DNA of 64,000 nucleotides from Pseudofrankia inefficax (GCF_000166135.1 NC_014666.1:8184001-8248000), one strand, 5' to 3'. Shown: positions 48,611-57,719, numbered from the stretch's first letter. Notes: a model not told the origin generated them from the sequence alone. Numbers and translations: made by a program.

Positions 48611-50317
48611 TCAGGGCGCGGGGACCAGCTCGGCCACCAGCTCGCCGACGGCGTACTGCTGGCGCAGCCGCCGCTTGTCGAACTTGCCGACCGAGGTCTT
48701 GGGCACCTCCGCGATCACCTGCCAGCGTTCCGGCACCTGCCAGCGCGCGACCTTGCCGGAGAGGAACTCCCGCAGCTCGGGGAACGTCGCCTCGACGCCC
48801 GGCCGCAGCACCACCAGCGCGAACGGCCGCTCGCCCCACCGGTCGTCCGGCACGCCGATGACACTGGCCTCGGCGACCGCCGGGTGCGCCATCAGCAGGT
48901 TCTCCAGCTCGACGGACGAGATCCACTCGCCGCCGGATTTGATCACGTCCTTGGCCCGGTCGGTCAGCGTCAGGTAGCCGTCCGGGCTGATGTGCCCGAC
49001 GTCGCCGGTCCGCAGCCAGCCGTCGTGGAACTTCTCCGGGTCGGCGGCCGCGGCCCCGGTCGCCGCGCCGCCGGAGTAGTAGGAGCCGGCGATCCAGGGG
49101 CCGCGCAGCTCCAGCTCGCCGGCGCTCACGCCGTCCCAGGGCAGGATCTCGCCGCCTGCACCGACCAGCCGGGCCGCGACGTTGGCGACGAAACGCCCCT
49201 GGGTGAGCCGGTACGGCCAGGCCTCCTCGGGGCTCAGGCCGGCCGGCGGACGCGCGACGGTGACCAGCGGGGAGGTCTCCGTCATGCCGTACGCGTGGAT
49301 CAGGGTGATCCCGAGCCGGTCGTAGGCCTCCATCAGCGACGGCGGGCAGGCCGAGCCGCCGACGACCGCCTCCTTCAGCGACGAGACGTCGGCCGCGCCC
49401 GGGTTCGCCTCCAGGTAGGCGAGCAGGCCCTGCCAGATCGTCGGCACGCCGGCCGCCTTGTTGACCCGGGTCTTCTGGATCATCTTCGCCAGCGGCTCGG
49501 CCTGCAGGAACGGCCCGGGCAGCACCAGCTCGGTGCCACCGAGGAACGCGATGTACGGCAGCCCCCAGGACAGCACGTGGAACTGCGGCACGATCGCGAG
49601 CACCCGGTCGGCCGACGAGATGCCCATCATCGACGGCAGGGCGGAGCCCATCGCGTTGAGGAAGATCGACCGGTGGCTGAACACGACGCCCTTGGGGTCG
49701 CCGGTCGTGCCGGAGGTGTAGCACATCGCGGCCGCCGTCGTCTCCGGCACCTCTGGCCAGTCGAACGTGTCCGGGCGGCCGGCGATCAGGCTGGCGTAGT
49801 CGTGCACCTCGACCGGGCGGCCCGCGGCGCTCGCCAGCGCGGGCAGGTCCGTGCCGACCGCGGCGGCGTCGAGTGCGCCGTGATTGACGACAACGTGCTC
49901 GACCGTCTTCATCGCCGGCAGCAGCGCGACCAGCGCCGGCAGCAGCGTGTGGTCGACGAGGAGCACCCGGTCCTCGGCATGGTTGGCGATGAAGGCGATC
50001 TGCTCGCCCGGCAGCCGCAGGTTCAGCGTGTGCAGGACGGCGCCCATCGCGGGGACGGCGAAGTACGCCTCGATGTGCTCCTCGTTGTTCCACATCAGGG
50101 TGGCGACCCGGTCGCCCGCCGTGACGCCCAGCTCGGTGAGCCCGTGCGCGAGCCGGGCCGCGTTGGCGCCGGCCTCGGCGAACGTGGCGACCGTCAGGCT
50201 GCCGTCGCCCTGCGCGGTGAACAGCTTCTGGTCGGGATACACCGTGACGGCATGCTCCAGCAGCCGCCGAATGCCCAGCGGCACGTCCTGCATCGTGCTG
50301 ATCATGGTTGCTGCCAC
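48611..50317 (-). CDS. fadD: Long-chain fatty acid--CoA ligase
   Basis: A 568-residue adenylate-forming enzyme. CYTSGTTGDPKGVVFSHRS is the P-loop motif, YGMTETSP the A5 motif, and GWLRTGDVGHI the hinge region. The conserved late lysine region is KTSVGKFDKRRL. It activates a fatty acid to acyl-CoA through acyl-AMP. The GTG at 50317 has AGAGGA just upstream; ATG 50305 is an alternative, and the longer frame to 50578 is unlikely. It heads a three-gene minus-strand run. Confidence 0.9.
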   Translation of the reverse strand: MAATMISTMQDVPLGIRRLLEHAVTVYPDQKLFTAQGDGSLTVATFAEAGANAARLAHGLTELGVTAGDRVATLMWNNEEHIEAYFAVPAMGAVLHTLNLRLPGEQIAFIANHAEDRVLLVDHTLLPALVALLPAMKTVEHVVVNHGALDAAAVGTDLPALASAAGRPVEVHDYASLIAGRPDTFDWPEVPETTAAAMCYTSGTTGDPKGVVFSHRSIFLNAMGSALPSMMGISSADRVLAIVPQFHVLSWGLPYIAFLGGTELVLPGPFLQAEPLAKMIQKTRVNKAAGVPTIWQGLLAYLEANPGAADVSSLKEAVVGGSACPPSLMEAYDRLGITLIHAYGMTETSPLVTVARPPAGLSPEEAWPYRLTQGRFVANVAARLVGAGGEILPWDGVSAGELELRGPWIAGSYYSGGAATGAAAADPEKFHDGWLRTGDVGHISPDGYLTLTDRAKDVIKSGGEWISSVELENLLMAHPAVAEASVIGVPDDRWGERPFALVVLRPGVEATFPELREFLSGKVARWQVPERWQVIAEVPKTSVGKFDKRRLRQQYAVGELVAELVPAP

Positions 50318-50899
50318 CGTGTCCTCTCGGCGCCGAGAGCCAGGACCGCGCACGGCCGGGCCGGTCAGTGCGCGAAACCGTAAGGCCCGGCCATCGGGCG
50401 CGCAACCCACCAGATCTCCGCGTGGTTCGCCACCGGGCCCGCGCCGGCACCGTCGATCCGGCCCGTTCGAGCCGGCATGGATGTGATACAGGTCACCGAC
50501 AGTCTGCCGCATCTGGGACACCGCGGCCAGATTCACGGGCACAGATGGACCGAATGTCTCTATTGACGTGACCCCCAAATGTCCCCTCCGGGGGATGTCC
50601 GCGGCGGGGCGCCTGCCGTATGGTGTAGCCGTCTCGTTACCCCCGCCGACCGAGGTCCTGGTCAGACGGGTGACGGGTCACCGGCCGTCAGCTGTTCGGG
50701 CCGACCGGTCGCCCGGACCGGGCGGCCACTCGCGGCCGGGCTTGGCGGAGTGCTCCTGGCTGGGTGGCGCTGGCGCCGGGCGGACGTCGTCCGCGCGGAA
50801 CGAGTGGTCCGGGCCCGGAACGCGGCGCGAAGATGACGGAGATGCGTTCGAGCGGAACCCCCCACGCTCGAGCGAGGCCACGGCGAGCGAGGTGTTCCT
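50318..50899. other. Divergent intergenic region
   Basis: About 580 bp between the acyl-CoA ligase (-) and a response regulator (+). A short self-complementary stretch around gtcccctccgggggatg (50580-50597) is the only notable motif. No gene with a ribosome-binding site is seen. Confidence 0.45.
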
Positions 50900-51298
50900 G
50901 TGCGAGCCATCGGGACGCGGCCCTACATTCCAGGGCGCGCGCTGATCGTCGACGACAACGACATGATCCGGACGCTGGTCAGCCGGCTGCTGAGCCACGA
51001 TGGGCACGAGGTCGACGCCGCGGCGTCGGTCGAGGACGCGCTCGCCCTGCCCGTGGCCGACTACCACGCGCTGATCATCGACGTGCGCCTCGGCGCCGAA
51101 CGCGGGACCGACCTGATCGAGCGGCTGCGCTCCCAGGACCCGTCGATGCCGGCCCGCTGCCTGCTGCTGACCGGCGGGATCGACGACGACCTGCCGCCGG
51201 ACGTCGCCGTGCTGTACAAGCCGTTCACGGCCGACGACCTGTCGGCCGCCGTACGCGCCTTGGGTGACGTGCAGCCCAGCGGTGCGTCACCGAGGTGA
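50900..51298 (+). CDS. Single-domain response regulator
   Basis: A 132-residue receiver: acidic residues D18/D19/D21 in IVDDNDM, phospho-acceptor D61 in IIDVRLG, Thr in LLLTGG and Lys in LYKPF. No output domain, so it should act by protein interaction. The GTG start follows GAGGTG. Its stop overlaps the next start (GTGA), so it is coupled to a kinase-like partner. Confidence 0.88.
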   Translation: MRAIGTRPYIPGRALIVDDNDMIRTLVSRLLSHDGHEVDAAASVEDALALPVADYHALIIDVRLGAERGTDLIERLRSQDPSMPARCLLLTGGIDDDLPPDVAVLYKPFTADDLSAAVRALGDVQPSGASPR

Positions 51299-52080
51299 CC
51301 GTTCACACCGCCCCCGGCACCGGTCGTGCCACCGCCGTGGGCCCAGCGGCCCGCCCGGCGGTCGCCGTCGCGCCGGTCCAGGCGCACGACCCGGTCAGCG
51401 ACACCACCCGGCTGCTGCTGCGGTTGATCGCCGCCGGCCAGGAGCGTGAGCGCCAGCACCTGTGCGACGCCTTCCACGACGGCCCGATCCAGGACCTCAC
51501 CGCCGTCCTGCTGACCTGCGCCGCGGTGCGCCGGACCCTCGACGGGCCCGCGGCCGAGAAGCTCGCCGCCGTCGAGACCCAGCTGCGCGACGCGATCACC
51601 ACCCTGCAGCTGCCCGCGCCGGCGTTCCGCGCCGGCAGTGACGCGTCCAAGATCCTCACGACGGCCCTCACGAACCGGGTGCGCGGGACGCTCGCCCGCG
51701 AGCTGGAGACCGTCCTCGACGTCGACGAGGCGCCGCCGAGCCGGGCCGAGATCGCCGAGGTCCTGTCCGCGGTGCAGTTGCTGCTGCTGGAGAGCGATCC
51801 GTGGCGGCCGGCCCGGCGCGCCAGCGTGACCGTCCGGTCCGGCCCGGACGGCGTCACCCTGACCCTCTGCGCTTCCCCGGATCCGTGCTCGGCGACCAGC
51901 CTCGACGCGGCGCACGACGCCGTCGCCCGGGCCGGCCGGCTGCGCCGGGTCGCCGCGATCGTCGGCGCCCGGATCACCGAGGAGCAGCCCGGCGGCTCCT
52001 GGCGGGCGTCGCTCAGCTGGCCGCGGCGGACCCCGCCGCCGATTACCCAGGGCCGCCTGGACGTCCCGCGGCCGAGCTAG
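51295..52080 (+). CDS. Histidine-kinase-like protein with degenerate ATPase
   Basis: A 261-residue protein. RERQHLCDAFHDGPIQDLTAVLL (about 56-78) matches the HisKA_3 dimerisation and phospho-acceptor helix, with the His in FHDGPIQ kept. The C-terminal half should be a HATPase domain, but I find no N-box Asn or DxGxG motif; the corresponding stretch is EVLSAVQLLLLES. It may be a phosphatase, a phosphotransfer protein or an inactive kinase acting on the coupled receiver. Confidence 0.7.
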   Translation: MTVHTAPGTGRATAVGPAARPAVAVAPVQAHDPVSDTTRLLLRLIAAGQERERQHLCDAFHDGPIQDLTAVLLTCAAVRRTLDGPAAEKLAAVETQLRDAITTLQLPAPAFRAGSDASKILTTALTNRVRGTLARELETVLDVDEAPPSRAEIAEVLSAVQLLLLESDPWRPARRASVTVRSGPDGVTLTLCASPDPCSATSLDAAHDAVARAGRLRRVAAIVGARITEEQPGGSWRASLSWPRRTPPPITQGRLDVPRPS

Positions 52081-52120
52081 CGCGTCCGTCCCAAGACGGC
52101 CCGGCGATCGCCGGCCGAGC

Positions 52121-53113
52121 TCAGGGCGCCGCGGGCGGATGCACGAGCCCTGGGACCTTCAGCGTGCTGAACAGGTCAAGGAAGGCGGCCGCGGCCGGCG
52201 GGAAGGCCGTGCGCGCGTAGCCGACGACGGCGACGACCGGCGCGTCCGCCAGCCGCACCCGATGGGCGGCGAGATCCGCGCGGACCGCGGCGTCGGGCAC
52301 CAGCGCCACGCCGAGCCCGGCGGCCGCGAGGCGCGCGGCGGCGTCGACCGTGCGGGTCTCGACGGTGGCCCGCGGGGTGAATCCGGCGGCCCCACAGGCC
52401 TCCAGGACCAGCGTCCGCAGGCCGTGCCCCGGCGCGTACAGCACCCAGTCGACGGCGGCGAAGGCGCGCAGCGGCACCCCGGCCGTCCCGGCCCGCGGGT
52501 CGCTCGCGGGCACGACCAGCGCGTAGCGCTCGTCACCGAGAAAGCGCACCGGCCCGGCCCAGTCCGGCGGCCTGGCGCCGATCGCGAGGTCGGCCCGGCC
52601 CTCGGCCATGAACTCCTCCAGGCCAAGCCGGTCCGGGAACTCGGTCAGTCGTGGCGGCACGTCGGGGAAGCGGTCCCGGAAGCGCGCGATCGCGTCCGGC
52701 AGCACCCAGGTGGCGAGCGACGTCAGGGTGGCGATGTGCAGCGTGCCGCCGTCCAGGCCGGCGGCCGCGCGGGCCCGGATCACCGCGGTGCCGGCGTCGG
52801 CGAGCAGGCCGCGGGCGGCGTCGAGGAAGGCCCGGCCGGCCGGCGTGAGCCGCGCGCCCCGGCTGGAGCGTTCCAGCAGCTCGGCGCCGAGCTGCCGTTC
52901 CAGGGCCCGGATCTGCTGGGACAGCGACGGCTGGGCGACCAGCAGCCGGGCCGCCGCCGCGGTGAAGGACTGCTCCTCGGCGACGGCGACGAAGTAGGCC
53001 ACCTGCCGTAGATCCAGCCACGGCTGCCGGGACCCCGGGCCGGTCGGCTTCGGGGCGACGGCCGGACCGGTGGGCCCGGGACCGCCCGCCTTTGAGTCCC
53101 GTGGGGCATCCAT
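52121..53113 (-). CDS. LysR-family transcriptional regulator
   Basis: A 330-residue LysR protein. The winged helix-turn-helix spans about 35-95 (LRQVAYFVAVAEEQSFTAAAARL, PSLSQQIRALERQLGAELL). The effector domain has the usual alpha/beta pattern. It is divergent from the amidohydrolase-ferredoxin-diiron operon, the standard arrangement for a LysR protein controlling its neighbour. An unusual Pro/Gly-rich extension of about 33 residues precedes the DNA-binding domain. Confidence 0.9.
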   Translation of the reverse strand: MDAPRDSKAGGPGPTGPAVAPKPTGPGSRQPWLDLRQVAYFVAVAEEQSFTAAAARLLVAQPSLSQQIRALERQLGAELLERSSRGARLTPAGRAFLDAARGLLADAGTAVIRARAAAGLDGGTLHIATLTSLATWVLPDAIARFRDRFPDVPPRLTEFPDRLGLEEFMAEGRADLAIGARPPDWAGPVRFLGDERYALVVPASDPRAGTAGVPLRAFAAVDWVLYAPGHGLRTLVLEACGAAGFTPRATVETRTVDAAARLAAAGLGVALVPDAAVRADLAAHRVRLADAPVVAVVGYARTAFPPAAAAFLDLFSTLKVPGLVHPPAAP

Positions 53114-53126
53114 AGCAGTTTTCTAT
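53112..53126. promoter_or_regulatory. LysR box candidate
   Basis: Atagcagttttctat (ATAG-N7-CTAT, a T-N11-A type site) overlaps the LysR start and faces the divergent operon. Autoregulation is the usual reading. Confidence 0.45.
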
Positions 53127-53378
53127 AGCTCCAGGTGGGTTTGCGTCTTGGACCTCGGGTCAGGAAGAAGGGACGATGACCGTGGCGACTCGCGACGAGG
53201 CGAGCGCCCACGATCACCCGCCTGGCAACGACGCCGTGGCTCGCCACACAACCGGTGTTCCCGCCAGCCTCAGTCTGTCCCGGTCGGCCATGGGCACCAG
53301 TACCTCGTTCGCAGTCCAGGGCTGCCCGGCCGTGCCGAGACCCGGCCAGGCCAGCCCCGCGGGTTTGATCGGAGACAG

Positions 53379-54896
53379 ATGCGCGACCCGAACCTCCCGG
53401 CCGGATCCCCTCAGTCCGGCCCCGGCGACGCGGTGGGCGTCACCGTCCTCGCCGGCGGCCGAGTGATCGACCCGGCGAACCGTTTCGACGGGATCGCGGA
53501 CGTGGTCTGCGCGAACGGCAGGATCGTCGCGGTCGGGCCGGGCGCGGGAGCCGCCTATGCGGCGCCGGGCGCCACGGCCGCCCTTGCCGCCCCCGGCGTC
53601 ACGGTCGCCCCCGGCGTCACGGCCGCACCCGGCACCCCAGCGGCCTCGGCGGTGTCCCGACCCCCCGCGGGGCCCGTCGAGGTCATCGACTGCACCGGCC
53701 TGATCGTCACCCCGGGCCTCATCGACCTCCATGTGCACGTCTACCCCGGCCTCGGCGACTTCTGCGTCCATCCGGACCGGGCCGGCGTCGAGGTCGGCGT
53801 CCCGGTCGTCATCGACGGCGGCACCTCGGGCGTGCGGACGCTGGGCATCTCCCGGGCGTTCGCGCAGGGCCCCGGGGTGCGGACCCGGGTGCTCGCGTTC
53901 ATGGACCCGTGCCTGCTCTACCTGGCGACGAAGGACTTCATCGCGCACCGCCTGGAGATCGCCAACGACCCGCGCAACCTCGACCTGGACGCCGCCGCGG
54001 CGGCCGTCGAGCAGAACCGGGACTACGTCATCGGCTTCAAGGTCCGCGCGACGACCACCGAGGACGACCGGGTCTCGCCGTTCCTGGAAGGCGCCAAGTC
54101 CATCGCCGGCGACCTGCCGATCATGATCCATCTGGGCAAGTACCCGTACACGAAGAGCCTGACGAACCTGGACGCGCTGGCGGCACTGCGCCCCGGCGAC
54201 ATCGTCACGCACGCCTTCCGCGGCCACTCGGGCGCGTTGGTGAACGGCGCGCCCGGCGGCGGGACCGGGCGCGCCGCGGCCGACCAGGTCGCCGTCCACC
54301 CGGTGTTCGCCGACGCGGTCGCCCGGGGGGTCCGGCTCGACCTGGGCCACTCCGGCTCGGACTTCCGGTTCGCCGCCGCCCGGGCGCTGCTGGACCTCGG
54401 CTACGCGCCGGACACGATCAGCACCGACCTGAACCTGTTCAACGAGGACGGCCCGGTCTACTCGCTGCCGGAGACGCTGTCGAAGATCTGGGCGCTGGGC
54501 GTCCCGCTGGTCGACGTGATCGCGATGGCGACGGTCAACTCCGCCGCGTCGATCCGCCGGTCGGACGTGCTGGGGACCCTCGGCGTCGGCCGGGCCGCGG
54601 AGGTGAGCGTGCTGCGGGTCGACGAGGGGCCGGCCGCGTTCTCCGACGGCTTCGAGACGGTGGCCGGCGAGCGCCGGCTGGCGCCCGTCGGCTGCGTGCG
54701 GGGCGGCACCTGGATCGAGGCGACCGGACCGTTCAGCCGGGCGGCCGCCTCGGTGGCCGCGGCTCGCGCCGAGGCCGACGCCGCGGGGCTGCCCCGCCGC
54801 AGGGCCGGCAGCGCCGCGGCCGAGGCCGCCGCCGAGTCCGCCCGCTTCGGGATGCCCGCCGGTGCCGGCCCGGCGCTGACGTCCCAGGCCCGGTAG
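53379..54896 (+). CDS. Amidohydrolase/deacetylase family metallohydrolase
   Basis: A 505-residue amidohydrolase. An N-terminal beta domain (VTVLAGGRVIDPANRFDG) contains an Ala/Pro/Gly-rich insert of about 45 residues. Then come PGLIDLHVHVYPG (metal-binding His-x-His), MIHLGKYP, IVTHAFRGHSG and STDLNLFN, the last holding the catalytic-type Asp. It is closest in layout to dihydroorotase-like amidohydrolases. The ATG at 53379 follows GGAGA. It is the first gene of a four-frame coupled run and divergent from a LysR gene. Confidence 0.85.
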   Translation: MRDPNLPAGSPQSGPGDAVGVTVLAGGRVIDPANRFDGIADVVCANGRIVAVGPGAGAAYAAPGATAALAAPGVTVAPGVTAAPGTPAASAVSRPPAGPVEVIDCTGLIVTPGLIDLHVHVYPGLGDFCVHPDRAGVEVGVPVVIDGGTSGVRTLGISRAFAQGPGVRTRVLAFMDPCLLYLATKDFIAHRLEIANDPRNLDLDAAAAAVEQNRDYVIGFKVRATTTEDDRVSPFLEGAKSIAGDLPIMIHLGKYPYTKSLTNLDALAALRPGDIVTHAFRGHSGALVNGAPGGGTGRAAADQVAVHPVFADAVARGVRLDLGHSGSDFRFAAARALLDLGYAPDTISTDLNLFNEDGPVYSLPETLSKIWALGVPLVDVIAMATVNSAASIRRSDVLGTLGVGRAAEVSVLRVDEGPAAFSDGFETVAGERRLAPVGCVRGGTWIEATGPFSRAAASVAAARAEADAAGLPRRRAGSAAAEAAAESARFGMPAGAGPALTSQAR

Positions 54897-54907
54897 GCGC
54901 GCCGACG

Positions 54908-55261
54908 ATGGCCTATGTGATCGGGGCCGCGTGCGTCGACATCATGGACCAGTCCTGCGTCGAGGACTGTCCGATCGACTGCATCTACACCGGCGCGCGC
55001 AAGCTCTACATCCACCCGGAGGAGTGCATCGACTGCGGCGCCTGCGCCCGCAGCTGCCCGGTCGACGCGATCAGCTGGGACCGCGACCTCGACCCGGCCG
55101 ACCCGGACATCGCCCACATCCAGGACGCGGCGGCGTTCTTCTACCAGCCGCTGCCCGGTCAGCCGGCGCCGCTGCGAGAGCCGGGCGGCGCGGCCGGCCT
55201 CGGTCCGGTCGGGGTCGACACGGCACTCATCACGGCCATTCCGGCGCAGGGCGAGCGATGA
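54908..55261 (+). CDS. fdxA: Seven-iron-type ferredoxin
   Basis: A 117-residue ferredoxin. Cysteines at 9, 17, 21 and 25, then 40, 43, 46 and 50, give a 3Fe-4S/4Fe-4S pattern, with CIDCGACARSCP as the classical 4Fe-4S motif. It is followed by a tail of about 60 residues. It lies 11 bp after the amidohydrolase and before the diiron protein, so it probably supplies electrons to that protein. The ATG at 54908 begins the canonical MAYVIG sequence. Confidence 0.92.
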   Translation: MAYVIGAACVDIMDQSCVEDCPIDCIYTGARKLYIHPEECIDCGACARSCPVDAISWDRDLDPADPDIAHIQDAAAFFYQPLPGQPAPLREPGGAAGLGPVGVDTALITAIPAQGER

Positions 55262-55359
55262 GCCGCCCCGCCACGAGACCGACCCCAGACCTTCCCAACG
55301 GCTCCGCCGCCGCGGTGAGCGTGGGAACGGACCCGACGGCAGCGAGGACGCAACGGTGA
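55258..55359 (+). CDS. 33-residue micro-ORF bridging ferredoxin and diiron genes
   Basis: ATG at 55258 overlaps the ferredoxin stop (ATGA), and the TGA at 55357-55359 overlaps the next GTG start (GTGA). The product starts MSRPATRPTPDLPNG and has no recognised domain. The double overlap suggests translational relay, but it could be a chance frame in the linker. Confidence 0.4.
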   Translation: MSRPATRPTPDLPNGSAAAVSVGTDPTAARTQR

Positions 55360-56078
55360 GCGCGGTACGGACGAGCGGCGAGAGCGGACGGCCGCAGGGC
55401 TCGGCGGCGCCGAACAAGTTCTACGACGCGCTGGTGACCACGATCGAGCAGGCCCGCGCGGCGCTGCCCGACGAGGAGGCCACGTTCTTCAACCGCCCGA
55501 TGAGCGAGCCCGAGCTGATCGAGTGGCTGTGCTTCCAGGCCTACTACGAGAAGCGCGCGGCCGAGTTCATCGGGCGGTGGCTGGCCGACACCCCGGAACT
55601 CGACGCCTTCACGCTGCTCGCCCGGCAGGTGCGCGACGAGGCGCGGCACTACCAGCTGCTGATGCGAGCGCTCGACCGGCGCGGCGTCTCCTCCCTGGAC
55701 CGGTGGAAGCCAGAGCCTGAGTGGGAGGAGTGGATCGACGGCTGGTACCCGTCCGGGGCGGACACGATCGAACGGGTGGCGGCGCACAACGTCACCGGCG
55801 AGATCGGGGCGGCGAACGCCATGCTCGCGGTGAAGCCCCGGCTGCCGGCCGACGTCGCGGCGGCGATCGACAAGATCCTCCCGGACGAGCAGTTCCACAT
55901 GCGACTCGGCCGGACGGTGCTCGCCCGCTACTGCGTCGACGACGAGGCCCGGGAACGCGTCCGCCACCGCGCCCGGCGCACCTTCGAGCTGGAGCAGGCC
56001 GGTCGCGCGGCCTACAACCGGCGGATGGCCACCCTCGGCCTGGCCGACCCCGACGCCACCACCCCACCCCTGGCCTGA
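55356..56078 (+). CDS. Ferritin-like diiron protein
   Basis: A 240-residue helical protein with carboxylate/His motifs typical of ferritin-like diiron sites: YYEKRAAEF, RDEARHYQLL (ExxH), an internal Glu in VTGEIGAANAM and DEQFHMRLG (ExxH). It resembles the PaaA/PaaC type of phenylacetyl-CoA epoxidase-related proteins, and could be an oxygenase component or an oxidoreductase. It belongs to the operon with the ferredoxin and amidohydrolase. The GTG at 55356 follows GAGGA. Confidence 0.75.
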   Translation: MSAVRTSGESGRPQGSAAPNKFYDALVTTIEQARAALPDEEATFFNRPMSEPELIEWLCFQAYYEKRAAEFIGRWLADTPELDAFTLLARQVRDEARHYQLLMRALDRRGVSSLDRWKPEPEWEEWIDGWYPSGADTIERVAAHNVTGEIGAANAMLAVKPRLPADVAAAIDKILPDEQFHMRLGRTVLARYCVDDEARERVRHRARRTFELEQAGRAAYNRRMATLGLADPDATTPPLA

Positions 56079-56151
56079 CCCTGGCCCATATCCGGCCCCG
56101 CCCGGATCCGGCCAACGGCCCCGGCCCTGCCCTGCCTCGCCCGAGACCAGC

Positions 56152-56228
56152 AAGATCGGTGTTTTCGCCCTCGCGTGGCTGTAACCGCGGCGTTTTTGTG
56201 ACCAGGCGAGGGCCAAGACGGCGATCAA
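56152..56228. repeat. Interspersed palindromic repeat, copy C
   Basis: Arms gatcggtgttttcgccctcg and cgagggccaagacggcgatc, homologous to copies A and B. It lies between the convergent diiron-protein and histidine-kinase genes. Confidence 0.75.
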
Positions 56229-56258
56229 GCCAGCGGGCGGACCTCGCCGGGCCCGACG

Positions 56259-57719
56259 CTAGGAGTGGGTCGTCCGCGAGATCGCGGGCGGTGGCTGACC
56301 GTGCGGCCGGCGGACCGCGGACGGCCTCGTGGTGGCACCACCGTCAGGGCAGAGCCCATCCGCGCGAAGCCCGTCCGAACGATGGTGGTAGGCCCACGGG
56401 CCGTCCGGGGCGGGGGTCTCGGGGCTGGCCGTCGGAGCCGGGGTGGGCTGCTCGGCCGCGGGCAGCAGCAGGCTGACGGTGGTGCCGACGCCGACGGTCG
56501 AGCAGAGCTGGACCTCGCCGCCGGCCTCGGTGACGATCTCCCGGACGACCGCCAGGCCGAGGCCCGTGCCGCGGTCCGCGGGCTTGGTGGTGAAGAAGGG
56601 CTCGAACGCTCGGGCTCTGGTCGCCGGGGTCATTCCGTCGCCCGTGTCGGAGATCCAGACGCCGACGTGGCGCCGGCTGGACCGCTCCGCCTCGGCCGGT
56701 GGGCGGTCGGCGGGGTGGCGCCGCGCGTTGGGGTACCAGACCGGCGCGCCGGTGCCGAAGCCCGCCGGGGCGGGCGGGAAGGCGGCGGTGGCCACGTCGT
56801 GCTCGTCGCACAGCACGACGTTGCCCGTGGTCACGGTCAGCGTGCCACCGCGCGGCATCGCGTCCCGGGCGTTCATCGCCAGGTTCACGATCGCCTGCTC
56901 CAGCCGCGCCGGGTCGGCGCGCACCCGCCAGAGGGCGTCGTCAAGCTCGATCCGCAGGTCGATCCGCGCGCCGAGCGGGCGGCGCAACATCGCCACGGTC
57001 TCGCGCAGGACCGCGTTCACGTCGATCGGCCCAACCAGGGCGGGCTGGCGCCGTACCGCGGCCAGCAGTTCGGCCGCGAGCTCGGCGGCCCGCTCGCCAG
57101 CGCGCTGGATCTGGGCCACGTCCCTGCGCACCGCGTCCCAGCCGCCGGGGACACCGCGGGCGTCCACCCGGGACGACGCGGCCCCACCGTCACCGGCCGG
57201 GTCGCCGCCGACGCCCGCCGGACCGGCCGGGTCGCCGCCGGGCCCACGTCCGTCATCCAGCGCGTCGGCGACGAAGTCGGCGTAGTTCCTGATGACCGAG
57301 AGCAGGTTGTTGATGTCGTGCGCGACGGTGCCCGTCAGCTGCCGCAGGCTCTCGAACCGCTCGAGCACACTCGGCTCGCCGTTCCGGGCCGCCACCGCGG
57401 CGGCGGCCGGCGCCACGCCGCGCTGCCGAGGGCCCGTAGACGGTGCCGCGCCGGCCCGAGGCACGGCCCCCCGCTGGACGGTCGCCGTCTGGACCGCCGC
57501 GGACCGGGCGGCGACGGGTGCCGGCGCGACCGAGGTCGTCCTGACCGCGGGCGGCGGCGCCACCGGCGGCCAGACGTTCGACGGGTCCGGGTAGGACGGA
57601 TGGTCGGCGGGAAGGCCGAGGTGCCACTCGCCGGCCGGCCGGCCGTCTGCCGGGTGGATGCCCCGCGGCCGTGGGGCCGTCGGAAGGGACGCGGCGGTGG
57701 CGTCCGGCTCGCTGTTCAT
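56259..57719 (-). CDS. Histidine kinase, NtrB-type
   Basis: A 486-residue soluble kinase. After a Pro/Ala-rich disordered N-terminus of about 110 residues comes a HisKA domain with the His in GTVAHDINNLLSVI (about 136), interrupted by a Gly-rich insert. The HATPase has NLAMNARDAM (N box), SDTGDGMT (G1), FEPFFTTK (F box) and GTGLGLAVV (G2). No sensor domain is visible. It is divergent from a REC-cyclase protein, a plausible partner. The ATG at 57719 is used; the longer frame to 57851 lacks homology. Confidence 0.88.
   Translation of the reverse strand: MNSEPDATAASLPTAPRPRGIHPADGRPAGEWHLGLPADHPSYPDPSNVWPPVAPPPAVRTTSVAPAPVAARSAAVQTATVQRGAVPRAGAAPSTGPRQRGVAPAAAAVAARNGEPSVLERFESLRQLTGTVAHDINNLLSVIRNYADFVADALDDGRGPGGDPAGPAGVGGDPAGDGGAASSRVDARGVPGGWDAVRRDVAQIQRAGERAAELAAELLAAVRRQPALVGPIDVNAVLRETVAMLRRPLGARIDLRIELDDALWRVRADPARLEQAIVNLAMNARDAMPRGGTLTVTTGNVVLCDEHDVATAAFPPAPAGFGTGAPVWYPNARRHPADRPPAEAERSSRRHVGVWISDTGDGMTPATRARAFEPFFTTKPADRGTGLGLAVVREIVTEAGGEVQLCSTVGVGTTVSLLLPAAEQPTPAPTASPETPAPDGPWAYHHRSDGLRADGLCPDGGATTRPSAVRRPHGQPPPAISRTTHS

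Noticed and set aside
47621-50383. 920-codon open frame opposite the acyl-CoA ligase and phosphatase
   Set aside because: Antisense shadow; Arg/Gln/Val-rich with no domain, while the minus strand carries intact enzyme motifs.
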